From Nonomuraea sediminis (GTDB lineage: Bacteria; Actinomycetota; Actinomycetes; Streptosporangiales; Streptosporangiaceae), in contig NZ_JAHDTI010000015.1 in assembly GCF_018531495.1 (NCBI RefSeq), positions 239,286 through 303,285 of the forward strand: a stretch of DNA of 64,000 bases. Reading direction: 5' to 3'. Shown here one piece after another: positions 49,995 through 60,100 of this stretch. How positions within the stretch are numbered: position 1 is the first letter of the stretch; each line of letters starts with the position of its first letter. The notes below the pieces were generated by a model. It made no database searches and had not been told where the DNA came from. It was given only the letters and a program-made list of their open reading frames with translations. Made by a program: the position numbers and the translations under genes.

Positions 49995-50067
49995 GCCTCC
50001 GTAGCTCAGGGGATAGAGCACCGCTCTCCTAAAGCGGGTGCCGCAGGTTCGAATCCTGCCGGGGGCA
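49995..50067 (+). tRNA. tRNA-Arg(CCT)
   Basis: A 73-nt cloverleaf: acceptor GCCTCCG with CGGGGGC (one G-U pair), D-arm GCTC-AGGGGATA-GAGC, anticodon arm CCGCT-CTCCTAA-AGCGG with anticodon CCT. T-arm GCAGG-TTCGAAT-CCTGC, discriminator A. CCA is not encoded. Its 3' part overlaps the last codons of the converging serine recombinase frame, a sign that an element integrated here. Confidence 0.96.
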
Positions 50068-51829
50068 CATCACAGATGGGCAGCTCCTTCGGGGTTGCCC
50101 TTTCTTCATGCCGCCCGATCTTGAGAGCGGTGCCCGCAACTTGTCGTATCGCACATAGGGTGTCGCTCGTGATGGTGGCCCTGCAGGTGGCGGTGTTGGT
50201 CGGCTTGTCGTAGTGGATCTCCAACCGAAATGCGTCGAACAAGCGCCGAAGAACGGCCTCCGGCAGCAAGGCCAAGTCTGCCGATCCAACCGGGATCTCG
50301 TCGAGCAACTCCGGCTCGGTCTGCGTGGGCCGGGCCTGTTCGAGATCGTGGAGCTCCCGTTGCTTCGCCACCCGCTCCTCAGCGAGATGAGCGGCACGGT
50401 TCTGGATGTCCTGGACAAGGTCGCCCGTGGGATCGTCGGTCATCTCCAGGGTGCGTACCAGCCGAGTACGGCGAACGTCGATGTCGGTGATGGCGCGACG
50501 TAGCGCTTCAGCCTTGGCCTGGTGCTCGCCGACGGCGGTGTTCTCGCTGTCGGCGAGAGCGCGGTCGAGGTAGACCTTGCGGGCTGAGCCGAAGATCCGG
50601 CGGGCGAAGAAGTCGCTGACGCCGTCCATGAGCCGGTCCTCGCGGACGTAGATCGCGGCGGGGTGCCCTTGGGGGCGGTATCCGGGAGCGGGCACGCAGG
50701 CGTAGTAGCTGTAGGGCGTTCGAGTCTTGCCGAACATGCGGCGCTCGCAGGCAGCGCAGAAGACGTGAGAGCGCAGAGGGTAGGACCGGCGGGCCTGTGG
50801 GTGAGCAGCATTGGGACCCGCCGCACTTCGGGAACGCTCCTTCTCAGCGGCGACCTTCTGCGCGGCCAGGAAGGTCTCTTTAGTGACGAGCGGCTCGTGC
50901 GTCGGCTGCGGGGACCACACCCACGCCTCAGGCGGGTTACAGGATCCGCCCTTCTTGGTCGCCCGGCGATTCCAGACCATGTATCCCGTGTACTTAGGGT
51001 TGATGACAATCTCGCGGATGGAGCTGACCGCCCAGTAGCCGAGGGCACGAGCAGGGTTCACGGGGGTTGGCGGGGGATACCGGTCCAGGTCACGGTTGAG
51101 CTGCTCGGCGATCTCCTTGTAGGCGAGCCGCTCGACAACTCGCAGCGTGAAAATGTGGGTGACGACCGGGCCACGTACAGGGTTCGGGACAAGCCGGTGT
51201 TTGGTCCTGCCTTCGGCGCGGCGGGCAGGGACGGGGTGCGGGATCTTGTCGGCGTCGTAGCCGTAGCAGGGCTTGCCGACGTTCTAGCCCTGCTCGGTGT
51301 GGGTCTCGAAGCCGCCCCAGGACTTCTCCAGCAGTTCCAGGATGTACCACTCGGCGACGCCCTGTTTGACGCGACGGGTGAGGATCTGGGACGCGCGTTT
51401 GCCGTTGAGGATGATGGGTTCGTCGGCGCACAGCAGGAGTACGCCAAGCTGTTCGAGCTGGTTCTCGACCTGGGTGGCGATGTAGGTACGGCGGGCGATG
51501 CGGTCGATGGACTCGCAGATCACCGCATTGAACCGGCGATCGGGCCGGGCGGCCTCGGCCAAGAGCTCCTGGATACCGCCGTCCCGCGGAACTGGGATAG
51601 CGAAGCGCTCGTGTCCGCGACCAAGTCCTCGCGCGCTGAGGTCTTTACGGCCGGACTCGATATCGTAAAAGTGAGCCACGATGATCGCTTGCGGGGGAAG
51701 GCCGGATCGGCAGGCGCCGAGTTGGCGCGGGATGGACAGGGTGGGGTCCTGCTGGTCCTCGGTGGAGGTACGGCCGGCGAAGGCGACCAGGAGAGGACCA
51801 TCGAGATTCCCTCTCTGCCCGCTCCCCAT
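50006..51829 (-). pseudogene. Large serine recombinase (integrase) with one in-frame TAG
   Basis: Single frame of about 607 residues. N-terminal resolvase domain: VAFAGRTSTEDQQDPTLSIP with the nucleophile Ser, and AVICESIDRIARRTYIATQV. A TAG at 51284-51286 sits in HTEQG-stop-NVGKPCYGYD, where Trp is usual. The recombinase domain (REIVINPKYTGYMVWNRRAT), a zinc ribbon (CAACERRMFGKTRTPYSYYA) and a coiled coil follow intact. The last 20 codons read through the tRNA-Arg 3' end (PAGFEPAAPALGERCSIP), so the C-terminus is att-derived. It was the integrase of an element at tRNA-Arg(CCT). No second tRNA copy is seen in the window. Confidence 0.8.
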
Positions 51830-52324
51830 CAGGCGGGATGCTCTCCCTCTCGATCCGGATGTGATGTCGTCGAGCGGGAAGGGAGCGGGGCTTTGCGAGC
51901 CGCCAGGCATGCCAGAACCTCCATGACCACACGTGCCTGCCGTCGATGGAGCCGGTCACCCACCTCTCCGTCGACCAGGACAAACTGAATGACGGTCTGC
52001 AACGAAGCGCCCGATCGCCGGTCCGCTACGCAGCGCGCCGGCTTTCTGTTCTCCGTCACGATCTCCTGGTGCTCACTGCGGTCACAGCTTGCATCATCGG
52101 ATTCCCAGGCCGTCAGGGGTACGGACCATGGACCCCTACCTCCGGCCGGGTCGTCAAGTCCGCCGCATGCCGCGCTCATGGCGCGCACTCGGCAGGCTGG
52201 AGTTCGATGCTCAGGTCACTCCCGCTTTCAGCAGACAACAAGCCCTGTCACCAATCCAAATACCTGCTAGAGAGGAGGAGTTCAGACATCCCCAATTGCG
52301 GATATTGCAGAAGTTTTAATAGTC
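51830..52324. other. Gene-free junction region
   Basis: Upstream of the recombinase start and before the transposase fossil. A long open frame on the plus strand (from 51946) crosses both this region and the fossil but its first half has no coding character. No att copy for tRNA-Arg was found. Confidence 0.45.
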
Positions 52325-52997
52325 ACGTGCGCTCAACGAGCGCGCGGCGCGCGGCCGAGCGTGATGAGCAGGCGATTGTCGCCTGGCGAGACGAGGTCTG
52401 GCCGGAGGGAAAAGGGCCGCGGCGAACCTGGACGCCTGACTCTGCTGGGAAGATGAGGCCGGTCAAGGCCTGAGACCACCCAAGGGCCGCAGCTGGGGAC
52501 GGCGCGGGATGACGCCGGTGGTGACGGTGTCCGGCGGCGGGTCGGGCACCGTGATGATCGCCGGACTGATCGCTACCAAGCCCGGCCATCTGCCGCGGCT
52601 GATCTACCGGATCCGGCTGCGGCGGGGACGTAAGGGCGAGCGCAAGTCGTTCTCCGAGGCCGACTACATCGCTTTGCTGGATGCCGCCCACCAGCAGCTG
52701 GGCGGCCCGATCGTGCTCGTGTGGGACAGCTTGAACACCCACATCAGCGCGCGGATGCGTGCGCTGGTCGAGCGTCGTGCCTGGCTGACGGTCATTCAGC
52801 TGCCCTCGTACGCGCCCGAGCTCAACCCGGTCGAGGGCGTCTGGGCGCACCTGAAACGCTCCCTGGCCAACCTCGCCAAGAAGACCCTGAACGAACTCGC
52901 CCGGCTGATCAAGACCCGGCTGAAGAAGATGCAGTACCGGCCCCAGCTGATCAGCGGCTTCATCGCCAAGACCGGCCTCGACACCAAACCGCCGTAA
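52325..52997 (+). pseudogene. IS630-family transposase, truncated and frameshifted
   Basis: First block RRAAERDEQAIVAWRDEVWP; a one-base shift gives RAAANLDA, a TGA in place of Trp, then LCWEDEAGQGLRPPKGRSWG. The C-terminal DDE part is intact from MTPVVTVSGGGSGTVMIAGL through IVLVWDSLNTHISARM and LPSYAPELNPVEGVWAHLKR (the D-N-PxE motif) to TAA. The N-terminal HTH is missing. It is a dead insertion sequence between the recombinase and the toxin locus. Confidence 0.85.
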
Positions 52998-53144
52998 CCC
53001 CGGCCTTTAAAGCTCTCTAGAACATATCCCTAGATCACATGCCGCATTAGCGGAAGCGAGCGCCAGCGAAGCCACGCGGGTGCAACGCCCATGAGGGCAG
53101 GAACGGAATCTATTTGCGAATTCCTGCAGCATAAATCTTCGGAT

Positions 53145-53629
53145 TCAAGACGCGAAGCGCTCGCGAGGTTCCATGCGCTCCAGGAACTCCTGAAAGGAGC
53201 TTGCGATTCGCCTAGGTACGCGGTCTTCATCGATGTATGCGACGGCAGGCTCACCTCCGGGCCCCGACGCAGAGTAGTCGAGCATTATAGCGTCGCGCCC
53301 CCCGATGGCATGACACATATAACTACGCCTATCTCTGGATAGCCCCATTCGGCGATCATTTCTGCACTCCCTAGACCCGATGACGAGCCTATTCCCCACT
53401 CTCCTCCAACACCTCGGATCGCATCGATTTCGATATGGTCAGGCGCCCAGGAAATCATAAATGCGGTTGAGAAACAGCGCTTTCTGGGGACCCCGCCATT
53501 TCGTTGAGATAGCAGGTTGATATATGACCGAGGCAGCCGAAAGCCGATGGATTATTCAGCTTGACGAACTAGTCTATCGTCCAGCGTCGGCCCAGTGTAA
53601 TAGTCATTATCTTCAAAGATCTGATTCAT
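53145..53629 (-). pseudogene. SUKH (SMI1/KNR4) immunity gene, dead
   Basis: From ATG at 53629: MNQIFEDNDYYTGPTLDDRL, then RQAE and an in-frame TAA at 53552-53554. It continues SIGFRLPRSYINLLSQRNGG, SWAPDHIEIDAIRGVGGEWG and VVICVMPSGG. A frameshift in a run of six G (about 53298-53303) then moves to RDAIMLDYSASGPGGEPAVA, ending SSFQEFLERMEP. This is the complete SUKH-domain pattern of about 160 residues. SUKH proteins neutralise many polymorphic toxins. One nonsense codon and one frameshift inactivate it. It is the third gene of the toxin locus. Confidence 0.8.
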
Positions 53630-53793
53630 AGTTATGCTAAGACCTGGAACCATGTTTGAGCCCGGTCCCGGGCCTCCTTTCTGGCGCGTGCCTCCGGGGT
53701 CAGACCACCACCATCCGGATATCACATCCCACCGGGCCAGTCATGGTCACGCAACCACGCCGCGAGACCTCACCTTTTCAACCTCTGCAGTGG

Positions 53794-54114
53794 TTAACCG
53801 TCCTTATGCAGTGGATCGTATGCGACCAGGCCATATTGCTCAGCGAGAGCCCATACATTCTCGATGCGACTCACTTCGTTAGCGTGAATATTGATCACGA
53901 CATATTTGGCCAGATCGGCTGCGTCGAAATCGGGGTCTTCCTCGTAAGGCTCGATAGAGTCTTCAAGCTCCGGCCAGGAGGCGAGCAGGCCATGACGGAA
54001 CTTCAGTACATCGTCACTCTCGGTGAGTCGACCCGATTCTCCCTCCCCAAGGTCCGCATAGATCTCCTCACGGGAGCCTTCTCCCGCCTTCCAGAAGGCG
54101 TAGTCGAGTCCCAC
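53794..54114 (-). CDS. Candidate immunity protein of the RHS toxin
   Basis: A 106-residue acidic protein: MGLDYAFWKAGEGSREEIYA, then ESDDVLKFRHGLLASWPELE, DAADLAKYVVINIHANEVSR and a C-terminal ALAEQYGLVAYDP. It begins 28 bases after the toxin stop in the same direction, the standard position for a cognate immunity gene. About 23 Asp/Glu residues fit a nuclease inhibitor that mimics nucleic acid. No named immunity family was recognised with confidence. Confidence 0.7.
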   Translation of the reverse strand: MGLDYAFWKAGEGSREEIYADLGEGESGRLTESDDVLKFRHGLLASWPELEDSIEPYEEDPDFDAADLAKYVVINIHANEVSRIENVWALAEQYGLVAYDPLHKDG

Positions 54115-54142
54115 TCGATCTCCTCTCGATCACGGAGCACCT

Positions 54143-57100
54143 CTACCTTGTGTAGCACTGACACTTTACACTGAATCTCCAGACCTGGGTCTTCCAGCCC
54201 AAGTTTTCCTCGATCCATTTATCCTTCTTTCGTTCCCTGCTGGGGTAATTCGACCCATTCCCCTTGATCTCGTATAGATCGAACCCACCGCGCGAATTCT
54301 CTCCGGCGATATCAACTCTGCGCACTCCATGCGGTGTCCAGATTTCGAACTGAGTGTGCATCTTGCCCCCAGGATACCGCTTGCCGAGGATTTCTTCTGC
54401 ACGCTTTTGGGCAACGGCTCCGATATCATTCGAATGAGGGCACTTGGTATTATGAACGAGGACCGGCGCTGCTCCGGCCAAGACATAGTAAGTGTGGATA
54501 CCAGCGACTGTCAGGTTGTACATGTCCTGCGACCCACTGAAGGTGCGGACCTCGACCACAAGCGTTGCCGCTTTTAGGGTTCGAAGGCGATCTCCAGGGG
54601 TCAGATCAGCGGCTTCCACCCACGCATGACGAGTCTCGTCCCAGAATGGGTGCTGTTGGGTGGTGTAGATGGTGATATTCTGGCCTGTTTCCGTTAGGAC
54701 GGTCACATCGGCCAACTGGGTGTCACGGTTCTTGTGCAGAGCTACGACGTTCTTGATGGCAGTCTTGCCGGTATCGGGATCCGTGGCGACCACTTTGTCG
54801 CCGTTTTGAATCTTGTCGATACGTTCATGCGTGCCATCGGCCATCAATATTTCGGTATCTGCGCTGAAGCTATTGCATTCAGATAGTCTACGAAGTTTAT
54901 TTATAATCGTTGGGCCTGCAAGATCATTAATCGACTGTTCGCACTCTTTCGCGTACTTGCTCTGCACACACGCTCCGGCGATCTTTGTGGCGTCGTAGTA
55001 CTTTTTCAGCCATGTGAATACGCCTATCTGGAGCGGCGAGAATTCGGGTACAGGGTCGCATGCCTTGTGCCCGCCGCTTCCGACGCAGTCCAGGTGGAGT
55101 GTCGGTAGCTTGTGCTGGGTGCTAGTGCTTCCTGGTTTACCCGGCTTTCCTCCCTTTGTCGGCTTTTTCGACATTTCGCTGAGATACGGTGTCGTATGAT
55201 TTTTTACTTCGTTGTTGATCCGCTCTCGCGTCTTCTTCTTGCCACTGCCGTAGTGGGTTTGGTCAAAGGTGGTGTTGGCTCTGCGGCCTGCATCAGGGTC
55301 GCGGCCACCGCCGGCGTCGACGCGGAGTCCGTCGGGGTCGGACAGGCCGATGGGGTTGTTGCCGGCGTAGGAGTAGGGGTTGGCCCATTCGGGTTTGCGG
55401 GGGTCGAGTTCGGGGTCGGTGGAGATGAATTTGGCGATGGTGGGGTCGTAGTAGCGGGCGCCCAGGTAGTTCAGACCTGTGGCGGCGTCTTCGATCTTGC
55501 CCAGGAAGCCGCGGTCGGTGAAGGGCAGGTCGTCGCTGCCGCGGCGCTGGCCATAGGGCAGGTAGCGTTCGCGGTTGACGGTGCCGGTGGTGTCGTTGAT
55601 GGCCAGTTGGGTGCTGCCGTGGGAGCCGGACAGCAGCCAGGTGACGCCGGTGGCATCGCGCATGGCGATCTGCGCGCCGTCGGCGCTGCTGTAGTAGCGC
55701 TTACCGGCGACCAGGCCGCCGGAGAGCTTGAGTTCGGTGCTCCCGAGGTAGAGGGTGCTGCTGCCATCGGGGTCGCGCCGGATGAGACGGTCACCGTCGG
55801 CGTCGTAGATCATCGAGGTTTGCTGGCCGTCGACGGTGGCTGAGGTGAGCTGGCCGAGTTCGTTCCAGTTGAAGGTGCCTTGCTTGCCGCCCACGGTGCG
55901 GGTGGTGAGCTGCCCGCTGTTGTCGTAGGTATAGCTGTCGGTGCCGGTCGGGCGGGTGATGGAGGTGACAGCGTTGGGGCGGACGGCGGTGGCGCCGGGG
56001 GTGGGGTAGGTATAGGTGGCGGTCTGGCCGTTGTCGGTCAGGCTGGTGAGGTTGCCGACCTTGTCGTAGCTGTAGGCCTGGTTGTACGGGTCGATACCCT
56101 GGCCGTCGCCGGTTCCAGTGCAGGAACTCGCAGTCGTGGTGTAAGCGGTCTTGAGGTGGAGCAGGCCGTCGTAGGCGAAGCATTCGGACTGGCCGTCGGT
56201 GGTGCCGGGGATGGCCGAGGCGGCGTCCAGCACGCGGGTGATCTGCCCGCCTAAGTCGTAGCTGTAGCGGTCGTCCTGAACGGTCTGCGGGCTGGCAGTG
56301 TCGGCCTTGGTCTGCGTGGTGACCCGCGACAGCCAGTCGGTGGAGGCATCCCGCTCGGCCGTGCGCTTGATCTGGCCGTTGCCGCCGAGCTGGCGGGAGG
56401 CGAGCTGGCCGGTGGGGGTGAGGGCGGTGTCTTTCAGGTAGGTGAACCCGCCACCCAGGTCGGAAGTCAGGCCCCTGACGAAGCCCAGGTCGGTGTAGGT
56501 GTGGGTGAGCTTCTCGACGGGCAGCCCGCCGGCGGCAGGCAGGGTCTCCTCCCGCAGGTTGCCGGCGGCGTCGTAGCTGGAGATGAAGGCGTAGTCGCCG
56601 GCCAGGTTGCCTTCGGATGCCGGGATGGTGGTCTTGCTGGCGGTGGAGTGGTAGTCGTCGTCGTAGGCGGTAACGGTGTCGGTGTAGGCCTGCCCGCCGA
56701 CATACCGAGTCGAGGCGGTGGGTTGGCCCTTGGCGACGGTGTCGAAGGTCCATTCGGCGAGCTTGGTGCCCGTCCCGACGTCGCCGGACCATAGGGTGGT
56801 GTGCCGGCCGAGGTCATCGTAGCTGTGCGAGACCTTCTGGCCCTTGCCGTTAATGCTCCAGGTCAGCTGTCCGGCCAGGTCGTAGCCGTAGGTGGAGCGG
56901 CCGGCGTCGGGGTCGGAGGCGGCGGTGCGGCGGCCGAGCCAGTCGAAGGTGGTGGTGCGGACGTTGCCGTTGGCGTCCGTCGTGCTGGTGGGGTTGCCAT
57001 TGAGGTCGTAGCTGTAGCTGGTGTCGTTGTGCGTGGTGGCGTCGGCCCATTCCTCGACCTTGATGGTGCGGTCGTAGGCGTCTGTGATGGTGGCAGTCTT

Positions 57101-60100
57101 GGCGCCGACCGGCGGGGTGACCTCGGTCCGGTCGAGACCGGGATACGCAGTGGTGGTGCGGCGCAGCTCGGCACCCAGGTGATAGGAGATCGCCGCGGTC
57201 GGGCGTTCCTGATCGTCGTAGACGGTTTTGGTCCACTGCGGCAGATCCGTCAGCACCGGGTTGAGCAGGCCGCTACCTGGGGCAGCGCTGTTGTAGACCG
57301 GATCCGACGTCGCAAGCGTCAAACCGCGCGGGTCGTAGGCGGTGACGGTCACGATGCGTCCGCCGGCGGGGGAGGCGGCCTGCGATTCGCGGGTGCGGCC
57401 CAGGCCGTCGTCGTAGCTGGCCGTGGTGAGCCACTTGGCAGAGGTGCCGCTGCCGGTCAACAGCTGCTGGGCAGTCGTCTTGATCGGCGCGGTGGGCTGG
57501 CCCAGGCTGCCGTCCCACGGGATCGCGTAGCTGACGGTCGCCGTCGGGGTGCCGCCACTGCGCGGCTGGCCCGGCCGCCACAACGTGGTGGCACGGCCCA
57601 GCGCGTCATAATCTGCCTCGATGGTCTTGCCATTGGCATCCACCGCCGAGATCGGGTCACCGAGTAGGTGCGACAACTTGGCGGTGGAGGTGTGCCCGAG
57701 CGGGTTGGTGATGGTGATGCCGTCCTTCGGCCAGCCAACCGCCGGCGTGTAAGTGGTTCTCGTCGTCTTGCCGAGCGGATCGGTGGCCGTCAGCGGCCTG
57801 CCGTACTCATCGAAGGTGGCCTTGGCCGTGGAGACGGTGGAGGCGTCGGCATATGCGCGGGCTTCGGTGACGTTGCCGTCGCTCGGCTTGTTCGTCGCCG
57901 GATCCGTCCCCAGGTCATACAGCGTGACCGTCTTGCCAATCAGCGCCCCGTTGACGCAGTCGTCACCGGCGTGCTTCTCCACGATCGCCGGGAAGTCGAC
58001 CAGGTACTGGCCAGGGTCGGTGTTGCGGGCGTAAGTGGTGCTGATGCAGGAGTTGTCGGTGGTGATGCCGTCCTGGCCGTAGTCGTTGACCTTGATCGGT
58101 AGACCGTCTGCGTTGTAGGCGGTGCGCTCATCGGTGTACCGCCAGGTGCCGCCGGTGACCAGCTCGCGAGAGCGGTCCCGGGTACGCAGGATGAACGCCG
58201 GATCTAACGTGCCCGGCCCATTGCCGGTGTTCTGGACGGTGTACTCATGTCGGGTGGAGGACACCTCGGTGTAGGCGCGCGGGGACAGGGCGGTCATTTT
58301 CCACTCTTGCTCCTGCAGCACGTACCCCTGCAGCGCCTGTACGTCGGTGATGGTGGCGCCGTCGAAGGTGGTGACTGTCTCGCCGGTGCCGCGCAGGAAC
58401 GTCTTCGTGTTGACGCTGTAGGCCGACGGATCGGTGCCCGAGCCTTCGACCGTGCGGACCGTCTGGTAGCCGCGCCAATCCGAGGCGTTCGGGGCCAGGT
58501 TCGGTTGTGCGAACTGGATCGGGTTGGCCCATCGCGGGCTGCCGACGAACTCGTAGGCGTGCACCATGTCCGGCGACCCGCCGACCATGTCCCGCTCAAC
58601 GACCTTGGTGGCCAGTTGCTTGAAGTACCGGGTCCAGCTCTCGTAGCCCGCGCCCGGGTCGCTGCCCTTGTCCTTGTCGTAGCAGTCGCCGGTCTTGTCG
58701 GCGAAGTAGTTGGAGCCATCACGGCCCTTGCCGCCGCCGCACGGGTCGGCCTGGCCGTAGGTGACCTCGATACGGCCGCCCATCCCGTTGCCGATCGCGG
58801 CGATGCGCGGCACCATCCGCCACGACAGCTGCTGCGGCCAGTCGGAGGTGTTGGTGTAGTCCATCGCCCCGGCCAGCATCACCGCATCGAAGTCCTCAGG
58901 CGGCAACGTGATCGACGGCGACGCGGCCAGCCCGGTCTCCTGCACCGTGTCCAGCCACAAGGCAGGATCGCTTGGCGGCCCGAAGTCGGTGCGCTGATTG
59001 ATCCACGTCTGCCGCAGATCCAGCCGATCCACCTGCTCCCAGCTACCCGAGCTGGGGTTGAGCGACTCGGCCAGCACCGAGGTCAGCTTCTTGGTGGCGA
59101 AGAACGCCAGCGCGCCGTTCGCGCACCCGACCTGCTGGGTGCAGCGCATGTCGCTCGGCCAGTCGGCCACATCCCGATCCACTGTGGTGAACGTGGTCCG
59201 CGCGGTCGGCACACTCCCGGCGACCTGGCTGTTGGACCCCCACCGCACCTGCGCCAGCACACCGCCGCTGGTGTAGGGCAGCACCCGGTAGATCTCGTGC
59301 GCACACGAGGGCATGCAGAAGTAGTTGGTCTCCGGCGTGTAGCTGTAGTCGGTGACGTTCTCGTTGCGGTCGACCTCCTGATCGAGGTTCCACCGCCACA
59401 CCCCGGTACACGTCGGCGGAGTGTCGTTGCGCTGGTACTTGTCGTAGCACGGCTCACCCGCATCGTTACCGATGTAGGGCACCTGCCACTGCGCGTCGGC
59501 GGTGTAGCCGAACCGCCACACCTGCCCCTGCTGGTTGGTGACCTTCCAGTACGGCTGGCCGTTGGCCCCACCGGTGACCTGCTCGAGCCGCCAGCCCAGA
59601 TCCGGGACCGTCTTGTACGCCCCCGACGTCGCGTCCTTGACGATCCGAGCCGACTTACCGCCCGCGTTCAGCAGCAGCTCCGACTGCGTCATGTCGTTGG
59701 TGGACGGGTCGTTGTCGTTGGCGTCCGGCGACTCCCAGCACAGCGCCCGCCCCGCGCTGCCCGCCTCAGTCGCGGTCCAGATCAGGTCGGCGGTGTCCGG
59801 GTCGTTGTAGTTGTCGGCCTGGCAACGGGCGTACCGCCGCTCGATGAACCCGGCGTTCAGATCCCAACCGGCGCCGACCGGGCTGGACTGGTTGTTGGTC
59901 CAATCACCCTGCCCGTCCACCGACGAGGCGTCGTACTGCAACGACAGATCCGGACCATCCCCGGCCACCGTCGGCGCCTCCGGCAGCGGCACGTCGTAGT
60001 CGAACCCGCCACCTGAGGTGCCTGCCTGCCAGGTCCCCGACGGCTTCAAGTCGGTCGCGCCCCAGTTACCGCCTGGGCCGGTGAGCGCGGTCGCCAGGAG

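Noticed and set aside
3775..51286. Genome-wide amber reassignment
   Set aside because: Many intact genes in the window, such as the integrase ending at 25379 and the genes ending at 21659 and 42949, stop at TAG. Reassignment would extend them, so pseudogene decay is the simpler reading.
51946..52473. 175-residue plus-strand frame
   Set aside because: Only its last third has coding character, and that belongs to the IS630 transposase fossil; the rest is non-coding.
58247..60016. 589-residue open frame opposite the RHS gene
   Set aside because: It lies antisense to the clearly coding RHS gene, is rich in Arg/Gly/Val from codon mirroring, and has no domain or ribosome site.
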